A stretch of DNA of 64,000 nucleotides from the NCBI GenBank assembly GCA_036961205.1, contig JBALVI010000003.1:124001-188000 (forward strand), read 5' to 3'. Positions within the stretch are counted from its first letter, which is position 1. The number at the start of each line of letters is the position of its first letter. Source of the stretch: CALJFL01 sp036961205 (GTDB lineage: Bacteria > Pseudomonadota > Gammaproteobacteria > Pseudomonadales > Halieaceae). Positions 24,682 through 34,157 of this stretch are shown piece after piece. A program made the position numbers and the translations under genes. The notes under the pieces were generated by a model. It saw nothing but the letters and a program-made list of their open reading frames with translations. It did no database searches and had not been told where the DNA came from.

Positions 24682-25758
24682 CTACGATATTTGCCGGGCG
24701 CCACTTCTGCCGGGTAAGTCCAGCATGGTAAGAATGCCAGACTGGCCGGAGCAGACGGCTGGTATCGCATTGACTATCCAACAGGCGGCAGACGCATTCC
24801 CGCCGCCTGCGGCACCTGGTTCAAAGTGATCCTCGGCGTGAATACTTAGATGAATTGTCGGATTGCCGGTGACGATGACCTGATGGCAACCCTGTCCTTC
24901 TGGAGGATAAGGCCAATCCGGTGCGCATTGATCGTCTATACGGGTAACGTGCTCTACTACATAAAGTGGCTTTCCAGCGTGGATACCTCGGACCTCGAAT
25001 CGAAATGCCCCCTGGGTGCCAGCCTTGAAGCTGCCCATGCCATCGACCTCTATGGTTCGTTCCAGTGGCCTGCGCTCGACTTCTATTTCGATAGATTCAA
25101 CGGGTTTCCCCATTGCTTCTCCTAGCAGTCTGACCATGGGTGCCCAAACCATGTCGAGAGCAAACTCTAGCAGCATAAGAGGCGTCTCCTCCATGGATTC
25201 TCCGAAGCCGATTACCTCGCGTACTACCCGGGGTTGGTCGTAGAGGGCGTAATTAAAAATCTCACGCGTTCTTATCTCGGTGATGCCAGAACTTGCCGCG
25301 CTGACAAAGACGGGTAGGGCATCCATTACCCACCCGGGATCAATGCCCGATACCAGTAACGAAGCGCCACTTGCCTGGCAGGCTTTCTCAATGGGCTGTA
25401 AAACTTCTTCGCTGGTCGAGCCGGGGTGCAGGAAACTGTAGAAGGACGTAGAGACAACATTGATGCCGGCATCCAGACAAGCGAGCAGATCCGCGAGCGC
25501 TTCTGCTGGCCGAATGTCAGCGGTAGCGGTATAAACTACGGCGTCGGCTCCCGCTGCCAGAACTCCCGCCCAATCGTCTGTGGCTGCCAGCCCCAGTGGT
25601 GCCATGCCGACCAGTTCACCGGCATCGCGGCCGATTTTATCGGGGTTTGAGACAATCACTCCGACCAACTCCAGATCAGCATGGCTGAGCACTGCACGCA
25701 CCGCAGGGCGCCCGACATTGCCTGTTCCCCAGACGATGACCTTCCTACTAGCTGACAC
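24682..25758 (-). CDS. NAD(P)-dependent dehydrogenase of the diaminopentanoate dehydrogenase/DapB-like family
   Basis: A 358-residue Rossmann protein: VIVWGTGNVGRPAVRAV at about 8-24 is the dinucleotide-binding motif, followed by a DapB-like architecture (SGIDPGWVMDALPV region, mixed C-terminal beta domain). Relatives are annotated as 2,4-diaminopentanoate dehydrogenase or dihydrodipicolinate reductase-like, but the substrate of this clade in P450 neighbourhoods is unknown. Its ATG lies eleven bases inside the end of the CYP153 gene, so the two are translated from one mRNA. I infer it acts on a product of the P450 pathway. Confidence 0.75.
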   Translation of the reverse strand: MSASRKVIVWGTGNVGRPAVRAVLSHADLELVGVIVSNPDKIGRDAGELVGMAPLGLAATDDWAGVLAAGADAVVYTATADIRPAEALADLLACLDAGINVVSTSFYSFLHPGSTSEEVLQPIEKACQASGASLLVSGIDPGWVMDALPVFVSAASSGITEIRTREIFNYALYDQPRVVREVIGFGESMEETPLMLLEFALDMVWAPMVRLLGEAMGKPVESIEIEVERRPLERTIEVDGMGSFKAGTQGAFRFEVRGIHAGKPLYVVEHVTRIDDQCAPDWPYPPEGQGCHQVIVTGNPTIHLSIHAEDHFEPGAAGGGNASAACWIVNAIPAVCSGQSGILTMLDLPGRSGARQIS

Positions 25759-27007
25759 GGGGATGTAATCTCACGGGCAATCGAGTGTAGCCGCGGACAA
25801 AAACCGAGGGGTTGCGTTCCGGTTCTGCCATCACTTCAACCCGATCAAAGCGTTCGAGAATTTCTTCCCAGAGGATTTTGAGTTGCATTTCCGCAAGGCG
25901 ATTACCCATGCAGCGATGAATGCCAAAGCCAAAAGCCAGGTGTTTGCGAACGTTCTCTCGATCAATCAGATAATCATAGGGCCGTTCAAAAAAACGTTCG
26001 TCACGATTCCCCGACAAATACCACATAACCACCTTGTCACCCGCACTGATTTTCTTGCCGCTCAGTTCGAAGTCGGTCTTTGCAGTACGCCGCATATGCA
26101 TCAGTGGTGTTTGCCAGCGAATGGTTTCTGAAATCATATCGGAAATGCGTTCCGGTTCTGCTTTCAATTTCGCAAATTGATCAGGGTTCTGGTGAAGTGC
26201 CAACACGCTGCCACTCATGGTGTTTCGGGTGGTGTCGTTACCGCCGACAATCAGCAGGATTAGATTGCCGAGGTATTCCATGGGCTCCATGTCGCGGGTA
26301 GCTTCTCCATGGGCCAGCATTGAGATCAGGTCATTGGCCGGCAGGGCATTGACACGCTCATTCCAGAGCTCGGTAAAAAACTGCAGACATTCAATCAGCT
26401 CCTGGCGCCCCTGTTCCTCTGTTTCAACAACGCCCATGCCCGGCACGGCGGTGGCGACATCCGACCATCGCGTCAAACGTCGTCGTTCCTCAAACGGAAA
26501 ATCGAACAGGGTAGCCAGCATTCGGGTAGTTAATTCGATGGAGACTTTGTCTACCCAGTCGAACGTTTCTCCGACCGGTAAATTCTCTAACACATCGATG
26601 GTTCGCTCACGAATAATCGGCTCGAAATGTCGGAGTTTGTCTGCTCCAACTGCCGGATTAACGACAGACCGTTGCTGGTCGTGCTTGGGTCTGTCCATGG
26701 CGATGAACATGGGAAGTTGAAAGTCTTCCTCCTGATCGCGGATGGTGATTGCTGGTTCAGAGGAAAATACGTCGTGATTTGTATCTACCGCCATGATGTC
26801 GTCGTAGCGTGTCACGGACCAGTAAGGCCCGAACATAGAGTCTGCGCAATAGTGAACCGGGTCGTCGTCGCGAAGGCGCTGAAACCAGCTGTCCTGGACA
26901 TTTTTCTGAAACAAAAACGGATTGGCTACATCGATCTGGTCTAGCGCAAGCGTACTGGGGTCCAACTCGGTCTGAGCCGGGTCGTGGAAAAAAGCGGTCT
27001 CTGTCAT
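25748..27007 (-). CDS. Cytochrome P450, CYP153 family (terminal alkane hydroxylase type)
   Basis: A 419-residue soluble P450 with strong CYP153 features: GPYWSVTRYDDIMAVDTNH and SSEPAITI near the N-terminus, LPMFIAMDRPKHD, the I-helix stretch LIVGGNDTTRN, WQTPLMHMRRTA, the ExxR helix (SETIRW) and the haem loop FGFGIHRCMGNRLAEMQ. CYP153 enzymes hydroxylate medium-chain alkanes or related chains at the terminal carbon in the cytoplasm, using a ferredoxin and ferredoxin reductase. Neither partner is encoded nearby; the next gene in the overlap is the Rossmann dehydrogenase. No membrane segment. Confidence 0.93.
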   Translation of the reverse strand: MTETAFFHDPAQTELDPSTLALDQIDVANPFLFQKNVQDSWFQRLRDDDPVHYCADSMFGPYWSVTRYDDIMAVDTNHDVFSSEPAITIRDQEEDFQLPMFIAMDRPKHDQQRSVVNPAVGADKLRHFEPIIRERTIDVLENLPVGETFDWVDKVSIELTTRMLATLFDFPFEERRRLTRWSDVATAVPGMGVVETEEQGRQELIECLQFFTELWNERVNALPANDLISMLAHGEATRDMEPMEYLGNLILLIVGGNDTTRNTMSGSVLALHQNPDQFAKLKAEPERISDMISETIRWQTPLMHMRRTAKTDFELSGKKISAGDKVVMWYLSGNRDERFFERPYDYLIDRENVRKHLAFGFGIHRCMGNRLAEMQLKILWEEILERFDRVEVMAEPERNPSVFVRGYTRLPVRLHPRVS

Positions 27008-27148
27008 AACAGCTGCCTGATTATAAACGGGTAACGGCAGTGTAAGTGAAGGGTTCAGACAACGGCAACTATTGCATCGAAATTCGGTGCATCGCGGCGG
27101 ATCAGTACAGGGGCGCAGACCGTGGTCAGCGACCCCCGATTGATCAGT

Positions 27149-27913
27149 CTACTCTGTGACAGTTTCCCGGTAGGCGTACCAGGTGGCGTGCCCGAGTATT
27201 GGGAAGATAATGACCATGCCCAACATCTTGGTGGCAAAACCTACCAGTACCAGCAGCACAATGATTGCGGCCCAAACCAGCATGGCCGGCCAGTCCCGCA
27301 GAGTCACCCTAAGACTCATCCGGATCGCGGTTTTTGCATCGACGTGACGCTCAATCATCATTGGAATGGTGACCGCCGACATGGCGAATACTACCGCCGA
27401 CAAACTACCGCCAACGGCCAGATACGCCAACAACTGGGTTTGGCTGAGTTGAGTCAGCACGTCACCCCAGACCGTATTCGCCAAGCTGGGTGCAACGTTA
27501 TCGCCCAGCATGAGATACAACAGTGTGCCGGACACGAAGAACCACACCAGCGCCAGGCACGAAAGCATTAGCGCGAATCCGGTCAGGTTGCTCCGGTTTC
27601 GACTAAGGGCCAATAATGAGGACTGAAAATCGACCTCTTCCCCGTGATCCTGACAACGTGATAATTCGCACAGGCCGGCGGTCATGATAGGGCCGATCAA
27701 AAGAAACCCGGAGGTTACCGCGGCCAGGAAAAAGGGATGGCGTTCATAGGCAAGAATCAAGGTGCCGAGGACGGCCACCAGGACGCCGTAAGCCAGGCTG
27801 GCGCTTCGGTGATACAAAAGGTCGTCCCAGGCTTCACTCAACCAGACAAAAGGTCGTGTTATTGGGACTCTGCGAACAGGAATGTTTTCGAGCTCTTCGG
27901 TGGCGCTGATCAT
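27149..27913 (-). CDS. DUF2189 integral membrane protein
   Basis: A 254-residue protein with about six hydrophobic segments and the DUF2189 signature early on (PFVWLSEAWDDL and LAYGVLVAVLG). Function unknown in the family. I chose the ATG preceded by GAGGAGGAG four bases upstream, over an in-frame ATG 39 bases earlier that has no ribosome-binding sequence and would place the palindrome inside the coding region. It stands alone between the CYP153 gene and the leucine operon on the same strand, but 140-200 base gaps on both sides argue against co-transcription. Confidence 0.85.
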   Translation of the reverse strand: MISATEELENIPVRRVPITRPFVWLSEAWDDLLYHRSASLAYGVLVAVLGTLILAYERHPFFLAAVTSGFLLIGPIMTAGLCELSRCQDHGEEVDFQSSLLALSRNRSNLTGFALMLSCLALVWFFVSGTLLYLMLGDNVAPSLANTVWGDVLTQLSQTQLLAYLAVGGSLSAVVFAMSAVTIPMMIERHVDAKTAIRMSLRVTLRDWPAMLVWAAIIVLLVLVGFATKMLGMVIIFPILGHATWYAYRETVTE

Positions 27914-27925
27914 GGTGCTCCTCCT

Positions 27926-27941
27926 CGTGGTATATACCACG
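27926..27941. promoter_or_regulatory. Perfect palindrome next to the DUF2189 ribosome-binding site
   Basis: CGTGGTATATACCACG is a perfect 16-base palindrome ending just before the GAGGAGGAG ribosome-binding sequence. It could be an operator, or fold in the mRNA as a hairpin beside the ribosome site. The symmetry is certain; the role is inference. Confidence 0.5.
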
Positions 27942-28109
27942 TGTCTAAACACAATTACGGAGGTCGGGGCAGGGTGTGAGCCGCTCTAAACAGGTGCCAG
28001 AACAGTCTCTCTCAGATTAGCTCGCGCCTATCTGTCTCGGCCGTACCGATGGGCTTACCACTTAGGCAGCTTAAAGCCCAAAAGTTTCTTACGCTGTTAG
28101 CAGTATAGA

Positions 28110-30104
28110 CTACTGTTCGTCAGTTTTGAATTTAAGTAATTCTGCGCCGCCATCGACCAGATCCCCGACCTGGTAGTAAAAGGATTCAACGGTGCCGGCG
28201 CTAGGTGCGCGAATGGTGTGCTCCATTTTCATCGCTTCTATGACCAGCAGTGAGTCACCTTCACTAACCGCGGAACCCGGTTCAACCATTAAGGTCACGA
28301 TGGTGCCATTCATTGGCGCACTCAAGCCGCCAGCAGCGGCACCGGCGTCGGCTTCGCCCGTGTCGGCAAATATCTCCTGAAAGTGACAGGCGCCTTCAGC
28401 CAGATACAGGGTGTAGCCATCGTGGGTGCGTGCCAGAGTACCTCTGGTGCGATGGCCATCAACTTCAAGGTGTAGAGTGTCGCCGTGCAATTGGCCTGCC
28501 ACCTGCGTTTCGCGGTCGCCGATACGCACTCGGTAACCGTTATCGCATTGCTCCAGACTGGCCTGATGATCTTGGTGATGACAGTGCAGGGATACTCTGT
28601 GAATGTGGGGTTCGTTGAGTCGCCAGGCGTTGCTACTGGCCCAGGGTGAATCGGCGTCCTGACCAGCTTGCACTGTATTGCGTTGTTGTCGGTGCAGTAG
28701 CAGGGCGACGGCCGCCAGCGGTAATTCCCGCTCCAGGTCTTGATGACGTTGATGAAAGATCAAGTCACGGTGCCGTTCGATAAAACCGGTATCCAGCTCT
28801 GCCTCTACGAATGGACGGGACGTAGCCAGATTGTAGAGGAAGTCCAGATTGGTGACTGTGCCGCCAATGCGGTACTCCGCCAAGGCCGAGCTCAGTCGCT
28901 GCAGAGCTCGATCGCGAGATTCATCCCAGACGATAAGTTTGGCGATCATGGGGTCGTAGAATACGCTGATCTCGTCACCCTGGCGGACACCTGTGTCGAC
29001 CCGCACGTAACGAGATTCCTCGGGTGCCTGCAGGAATCCAAGGGTGCCTGTTACCGGTAAAAAGTCATTCTCTGGATCTTCTGCGTACACGCGAGCTTCA
29101 AAGGCGTGGCCATTAATCTGAACCTGACTTTGGGTGAGTGGCATGGGCTGACCGCTGGCGACCAGGAGTTGCCATTCGACCAGATCCTGCCCGGTAATCA
29201 TTTCGGTAACCGGGTGCTCAACCTGCAGGCGAGTGTTCATTTCCATAAAGTAGAATGAGCCATCTTCATCCAGCAGAAACTCAACGGTTCCCGCCCCGCG
29301 ATATGCGATGGCCAGTGCTGCTGTTACCGCGGTGTCGCCCATCTCGCGGCGCAGGGCTTCGCTCATGCCGGGGGCGGGCGCCTCTTCGATGACTTTTTGG
29401 TGGCGTCGCTGTACTGAGCAATCCCGCTCTGCCAGGTAGACACCGTTGCCATCGTTGTCACAAAACACCTGGAACTCAACGTGGCGTGGTTTGGTCAGGT
29501 ACTTCTCCACCAACATAGTGTCGTCGCTGAAACTCGCCATGGACTCACGTTTGGCGGCGTCCAGGGCCTCGTTAAATTCGTCACCTGACCAGACCTGACG
29601 CATACCCTTGCCACCACCGCCAGCGGTCGCCTTGAGCAACACCGGGTATCCCATCTTCTCTGCCTCTTTGCGGAGGAGGGCAGGGTCCTGATCATCACCA
29701 TGATAGCCAGGCACTAGCGGTACGCCCGCTTTTTCCATAATAATTTTGGCGGCTGATTTCGATCCCATGGACTCAATCGCGCCAGTGGGTGGCCCTATGA
29801 AAACCACACCCTGATCGGCGCAGTCGCGCGCAAACGCGGCGTTCTCTGAGAGGAAGCCGTAACCGGGGTGAATCGCGTCGGCGTGGGTTGTCTGGGCCGC
29901 CTGCAGAATGCGCTCCGCGAGCAGGTAGGAATCGCGAGCCGCGGAACCACCAATATGAATGGCCTCGTCGGCAAGTTGTACGTGCAGTGCGTCGCGGTCT
30001 GCGTCGGAATATACCGCTACTGTCGCTACGCCCATACGACGGGCAGTCTTGATCACCCTACAGGCGATTTCGCCGCGATTTGCTATGAGGATTTTGTTAA
30101 ACAT
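28110..30104 (-). CDS. liuD: Methylcrotonyl-CoA carboxylase biotin-containing alpha subunit
   Basis: A 664-residue biotin carboxylase fused to a biotin carboxyl carrier domain. ATP-grasp motifs include KILIANRGEIACRV at the start, HPGYGFLSENAAFA, KATAGGGGKGMR and MNTRLQVEHPVTE; the C-terminal biotinyl domain carries EAMKMEH with the lysine that is biotinylated. With LiuB it carboxylates 3-methylcrotonyl-CoA in leucine breakdown. The ATG chosen lies two bases after the liuC stop; an upstream in-frame start would overlap liuC. Last gene of the operon in this window. Confidence 0.95.
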   Translation of the reverse strand: MFNKILIANRGEIACRVIKTARRMGVATVAVYSDADRDALHVQLADEAIHIGGSAARDSYLLAERILQAAQTTHADAIHPGYGFLSENAAFARDCADQGVVFIGPPTGAIESMGSKSAAKIIMEKAGVPLVPGYHGDDQDPALLRKEAEKMGYPVLLKATAGGGGKGMRQVWSGDEFNEALDAAKRESMASFSDDTMLVEKYLTKPRHVEFQVFCDNDGNGVYLAERDCSVQRRHQKVIEEAPAPGMSEALRREMGDTAVTAALAIAYRGAGTVEFLLDEDGSFYFMEMNTRLQVEHPVTEMITGQDLVEWQLLVASGQPMPLTQSQVQINGHAFEARVYAEDPENDFLPVTGTLGFLQAPEESRYVRVDTGVRQGDEISVFYDPMIAKLIVWDESRDRALQRLSSALAEYRIGGTVTNLDFLYNLATSRPFVEAELDTGFIERHRDLIFHQRHQDLERELPLAAVALLLHRQQRNTVQAGQDADSPWASSNAWRLNEPHIHRVSLHCHHQDHQASLEQCDNGYRVRIGDRETQVAGQLHGDTLHLEVDGHRTRGTLARTHDGYTLYLAEGACHFQEIFADTGEADAGAAAGGLSAPMNGTIVTLMVEPGSAVSEGDSLLVIEAMKMEHTIRAPSAGTVESFYYQVGDLVDGGAELLKFKTDEQ

Positions 30105-30106
30105 GC

Positions 30107-30895
30107 TCAGTCCTTTTGACTCTGGCGCCATGTTGGTTCGCGACGATTTAAAAAAGCAGAGAGGCCTTCCTGCCCTTCGGCAGAAATCCGGATATTGGCG
30201 ATACGCTCACTGGTTAGAGCAATTAGACCAGGGGTAATTTCCCTGTCACTAATATCAGTGATCAGGCTCTTTGCAGCACGCACGGCGGCGGGGCTGTTCT
30301 GAAGCAGTGAGGCCAGTAATTTTTCAACCGCTACGTCCAGGCCTTCAGGCGGTACCAGTTCGCTGACCAGGCCTAGTCGGCGAGCCTCTGTGGCACTGAA
30401 TACTTCAGCCGTAGTGAAATAGCGTCTGGCGGCGCGCTCGCCTATCGCCCGAATAACATAGGGCCCGATGGTCGCCGGTATAAGACCAATCTTAACCTCC
30501 GATAAACAAAAGGTGGCGTTCTCGCTTGCTACTGCCATATCGCAACAGCTGACCAGGCCCACCGCACCACCGTAAGTCGCACCCTGTACTCTGGCGATAG
30601 TGGGTTGCGGTAGGCTGTGTAATGCGGCCAGCATCTCAGCCAGCGCCTGCGCATCTTTGAGGTTATGGGCATAGTCGTATTCCACCATGCGCTTCATCCA
30701 GTCCAGGTCGCCGCCTGCGGAAAAGGCCTTGCCTACTGAGTCCAGCAGTACTGCCTTTACGCTGCTATTTTCAGCCAGAGCATCGAAGGCCGAACGCAAT
30801 TGGGCGATCATCGTGTCGTCGAAGGCGTTATGCTTTTCAGGTCTGTTCAAAGTGACCCGGGCGACGCCTCTTGCATCGATATTAGTCTCTATCAT
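30107..30895 (-). CDS. liuC: Methylglutaconyl-CoA hydratase (enoyl-CoA hydratase family)
   Basis: A 262-residue crotonase-fold enzyme with the oxyanion-hole motifs FSAGGDLDWM near 60 and GATYGGAVGLVSCCD near 105, and a catalytic glutamate region (LSEVKIGLIPATI). Its place between the two methylcrotonyl-CoA carboxylase genes identifies it as the hydratase that converts 3-methylglutaconyl-CoA to HMG-CoA. The ATG is preceded by AGGAT at seven bases; an in-frame GTG two codons earlier overlaps the liuB stop and is an alternative. Confidence 0.92.
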   Translation of the reverse strand: MIETNIDARGVARVTLNRPEKHNAFDDTMIAQLRSAFDALAENSSVKAVLLDSVGKAFSAGGDLDWMKRMVEYDYAHNLKDAQALAEMLAALHSLPQPTIARVQGATYGGAVGLVSCCDMAVASENATFCLSEVKIGLIPATIGPYVIRAIGERAARRYFTTAEVFSATEARRLGLVSELVPPEGLDVAVEKLLASLLQNSPAAVRAAKSLITDISDREITPGLIALTSERIANIRISAEGQEGLSAFLNRREPTWRQSQKD

Positions 30896-30897
30896 GG

Positions 30898-32505
30898 TCA
30901 CATCCTGTACACGCCAAAGCGTGACTCCTCCACCGGGGCATTGAGGGCAGCAGAGATCGACAGGCCCAACACCATGCGAGTATCCGCCGGGTCAATAACA
31001 CCGTCATCCCAGAGTCGGGCTGATGCGAAGTAGGGGTGACCCTGTCGCTCGTAGAGATCCAGGATAGGTTGTTTAAAAGCGGCTTCTTCCGCAGCGTCCA
31101 TACCACCGCCGTCGCGTGCCAATTGATCCTGTTTTACCGTGGCAAGAACTCCCGCCGCCTGTTCGCCGCCCATTACGGAGATGCGTGCGTTGGGCCACAT
31201 GTACATGAACCTGGGTTCGTAGGCGCGTCCGCACATGGCGTAGTTACCCGCGCCGAACGAGCCGCCGATTATCACGGTAAATTTAGGTACGTTGGCGCAG
31301 GCCACAGCGTGCACCATTTTTGCCCCGTGGCGGGCGATGCCGCCAGCCTCGTATTGTTTGCCGACCATAAAACCGGTTATGTTTTGCAGGAACACCAGCG
31401 GGATTTTGCGCTGGGCACACAGTTCGACAAAGTGCGCCCCTTTAACCGCGGACTCGCCAAACAGAATGCCATTGTTGGCGATAATACCGACCGGGTAACC
31501 GTGAATGCGGGCAAAGCCGCAGACCAGCGTCTCGCCAAACAAGGCCTTAAATTCGTCGAAATCCGATCCGTCGACTATCCGCGCAATAACTTCCCGTACA
31601 TCGTAGGGCTGTTTGGTATCGGCGGGAATTACGCCGTAAATATCCTCGGTGGGGTGGATAGGCTCTACCGACTCACGAACATCTGTCTCTATGGATTTTA
31701 CCCGGTTGAGTCGGCTAACCGCACGGCGCATTAGTTCCAGGGCGTGGTGGTCGTTGTTGGCGTAATGATCGGTTACGCCTGACGTGCGACAGTGAACATC
31801 GGCACCACCGAGTTCCTCGGCAGTGACGATCTCCCCAGTGGCCGCTTTTACCAGCGGTGGGCCGCCCAGGAAAATCGTACCCTGATTTTTGACGATAATG
31901 GATTCGTCCGCCATCGCTGGTATGTAGGCACCGCCCGCGGTACACGAACCTAGCACTGCCGCAATTTGGGGAATGCCCTGTGCTGACATGCGAGCCTGGT
32001 TGTAGAACGCGTGGCCAAAGTGCTCTCTGTCCGGAAACACTTCATCCTGCAAGGGTAAAAAGGCGCCGCCCGAATCCACCAGGTACAAGCACGGTAGATG
32101 ATTTTCAGCGGCAATAGTTTGCGCGCGCCCTTGTTTTTTAACGGTCAATGGATAATAAGTGCCGCCTTTCACAGTGGCATCGTTGACGAAAATCATACAC
32201 TCCTGGCCGGCGACCCGACCAATACCAGTAATGATGCCAGCACCTGGCACGTCGTCATCGTAGACTTTATAGGCAGCCAGCTGAGACAGTTCCAGGAAGG
32301 GAGAGCCGGGATCCAGCAGTGCGTTGAGGCGCTCCCGCGGCAATAACTTACCCCGCGCTTGATGTCGCTCCCGAGCTTTCTCGCCACCGCCTAGATGAAT
32401 TCTCTCGACCACCGCCCGCAGGTCATCGACCTGTTCTTGCATGTTCTCGCGATTGGCGACAAACGCCGCATCCCGGGTATTGAGTTTCGAGTGCAATACG
32501 GTCAT
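30898..32505 (-). CDS. liuB: Methylcrotonyl-CoA carboxylase carboxyltransferase beta subunit
   Basis: A 535-residue carboxyltransferase of the biotin-dependent carboxylase family, with the double crotonase fold: GGGEKARERHQARGKLLPRERL near 39-60, the acyl-CoA side SGGAFLPLQ, and the biotin side with FGAGNYAMCGRAYEP and MGGEQAAGVLA. Length and motifs match the beta subunit that transfers carboxyl from biotin on LiuD to 3-methylcrotonyl-CoA. AGGAG lies eight bases before the ATG. Ten bases separate it from liuA. Confidence 0.95.
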   Translation of the reverse strand: MTVLHSKLNTRDAAFVANRENMQEQVDDLRAVVERIHLGGGEKARERHQARGKLLPRERLNALLDPGSPFLELSQLAAYKVYDDDVPGAGIITGIGRVAGQECMIFVNDATVKGGTYYPLTVKKQGRAQTIAAENHLPCLYLVDSGGAFLPLQDEVFPDREHFGHAFYNQARMSAQGIPQIAAVLGSCTAGGAYIPAMADESIIVKNQGTIFLGGPPLVKAATGEIVTAEELGGADVHCRTSGVTDHYANNDHHALELMRRAVSRLNRVKSIETDVRESVEPIHPTEDIYGVIPADTKQPYDVREVIARIVDGSDFDEFKALFGETLVCGFARIHGYPVGIIANNGILFGESAVKGAHFVELCAQRKIPLVFLQNITGFMVGKQYEAGGIARHGAKMVHAVACANVPKFTVIIGGSFGAGNYAMCGRAYEPRFMYMWPNARISVMGGEQAAGVLATVKQDQLARDGGGMDAAEEAAFKQPILDLYERQGHPYFASARLWDDGVIDPADTRMVLGLSISAALNAPVEESRFGVYRM

Positions 32506-32515
32506 AACAGCGCTC

Positions 32516-33685
32516 CTAAGCAGTTGCGTTGAAGAGTTCTCGGCCGATCAACATACGTCGGACCTCGGAGGTGCCGGCGCCTATTTCGTACAGCTTGGCG
32601 TCACGCAGCAGACGGCCGGCGTTGGCATCATTGGTGTAGCCATAACCACCCAATGCCTGAATGGCCTGCAAGGCCATCTGAGTAGCCTGCTCCGCCGTGT
32701 ACAGAATGACTGCCGCACAGTCCTGCCGGGTTTCTTCTCCACGGTCGCAGGCTGCAGCGACCGCATACAAATAGGCGCGAGAGGCGTTGAGACTCACATA
32801 CATATCTGCGAGCTTGCCTTGCATTAATTGAAACTCACCGATGCTCTGGCCAAACTGTTTGCGGTCGTGGAGGTAGGGAATAACCTCATCGATGCAGGCT
32901 TGCATAATTCCTACCGGGCCCCCGGAAAGTACGGTGCGTTCATAGTCCAGTCCCGACATCAGGATCTTCACGCCGGCACCCTCCTGGCGGAGAATATTTT
33001 CGGCGGGAACTTCGCAATCTTCGAAAACCAGTTCACAGGTGTTGGAGCCGCGCATGCCCAATTTGTCCAATTTGGGTGACCGAGAAAATCCGACGTAGTC
33101 GCGCTCCACAATAAATGCAGTGATTCCCTTGGAGGCCGCGTTTTGGTCTGTCTTGGCGTAAATCACATAGACATTCGCATCCGGGCCATTGGTGATCCAC
33201 ATTTTAGTGCCGTTGAGAATGTACTTATCACCCTCCTTACGCGCGTGTAGTTTCATACTGACTACGTCGGAACCTGCGTTGGCCTCGGACATGGCAAGAG
33301 CGCCAATGTGCTCGCCGCTGCATAGTTTCGGCAGGTACTTCAGTTTCTGCTCTTCACACCCATTTTTGTTGATCTGATTCAGACACAGATTGGACATGGC
33401 GCCATAGGAAAGGCCTACGGATGCTGAGGCGCGACTGATCTCTTCCATCACAATGGAATGGGCGAGGTACCCCATACCGCTGCCGCCGTAGGCTTCGTCC
33501 ACTGTTATGCCCAGTAAACCCATGTCACCAAATTTGCGCCACAGGTCCTGGGGGAATTCATTGTCGCGATCAATGGCAGCAGCGCGCGGCGCGACTTCCT
33601 TTTGGCACATTTGGTATACGGCATCGCGCAGCATTCCAATGTCTTCGCCCAGACCGAAGTTCAGAGTAGGGTAAGCAGCATTCAT
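32516..33685 (-). CDS. liuA: Isovaleryl-CoA dehydrogenase
   Basis: A 389-residue acyl-CoA dehydrogenase with LAMSEANAGSDVVSM, the WITNGPDANVYVIYAKT strand and the C-terminal QALGGYGYTNDANAGRLLRDAKLYEIGAGTSEVRR region. The sequence QALGGYGYTN and the operon identify the isovaleryl-CoA enzyme, which makes 3-methylcrotonyl-CoA and passes electrons to ETF. In this family the catalytic base is a glutamate in the GLDYERTVLSGGP region, present here. Follows liuR by 25 bases. Confidence 0.95.
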   Translation of the reverse strand: MNAAYPTLNFGLGEDIGMLRDAVYQMCQKEVAPRAAAIDRDNEFPQDLWRKFGDMGLLGITVDEAYGGSGMGYLAHSIVMEEISRASASVGLSYGAMSNLCLNQINKNGCEEQKLKYLPKLCSGEHIGALAMSEANAGSDVVSMKLHARKEGDKYILNGTKMWITNGPDANVYVIYAKTDQNAASKGITAFIVERDYVGFSRSPKLDKLGMRGSNTCELVFEDCEVPAENILRQEGAGVKILMSGLDYERTVLSGGPVGIMQACIDEVIPYLHDRKQFGQSIGEFQLMQGKLADMYVSLNASRAYLYAVAAACDRGEETRQDCAAVILYTAEQATQMALQAIQALGGYGYTNDANAGRLLRDAKLYEIGAGTSEVRRMLIGRELFNATA

Positions 33686-33710
33686 TTATAACAGTCCTGT
33701 CGGTAAGGTT

Positions 33711-34103
33711 TTATGAAATTATTTCTTCGCCCAGGCGCAGGGCGGTGTGGCACAGGGACTGGACCTCGTCCAGGCCGAAGAGCATGTCATCAATATCTTT
33801 TTTCTGTTGTAGCAGCAGTAAGCGGCGGGCTTCCACAGTTTCGATCAGAGTGCGCAGCTGGTCCGCATTATTGTGGTCAGGGTCGTACATGTCGATGACC
33901 TCAGCGCTTTCTTGCAGAGTCATACCGATGCGCTTGCCGCGCAGAATGAGCTTTATGCGCACCCGGTCAGCGGCGGTATAGACACGGACCTGGCCGTTTC
34001 GCTGCGGGTGAACGAGGCCTTTTTCTTCATAGAAGCGAATTGTGCGTGTGGTGACGTCAAACTCTTTAGCCAATTCCGAGATTGTGTAGTTGGGTTTGCC
34101 CAT
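33711..34103 (-). CDS. liuR: MerR family regulator of leucine/isovalerate degradation
   Basis: A 130-residue MerR-type regulator: the N-terminal helix-turn-helix YTISELAKEFDVTTRTIRFYEEKGLVHP is complete and a coiled-coil dimerisation helix follows near 75-110. Its place at the head of the isovaleryl-CoA/methylcrotonyl-CoA operon and the palindrome upstream identify LiuR, which represses the operon until a pathway CoA ester is present. No cysteine pattern of a metal-sensing MerR is seen at the C-terminus beyond a single Cys. Confidence 0.92.
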   Translation of the reverse strand: MGKPNYTISELAKEFDVTTRTIRFYEEKGLVHPQRNGQVRVYTAADRVRIKLILRGKRIGMTLQESAEVIDMYDPDHNNADQLRTLIETVEARRLLLLQQKKDIDDMLFGLDEVQSLCHTALRLGEEIIS

Positions 34104-34157
34104 GTTCCCTACGATTCCCTTGCTAACGCAACAAATATGTAGCTAGTATGGCATTGG

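Noticed and set aside
28050..28080. GGGCTT / AAGCCC hairpin after the methylcrotonyl-CoA carboxylase gene
   Set aside because: On the coding strand it is not followed by T residues and the loop is long, so I do not call a terminator.
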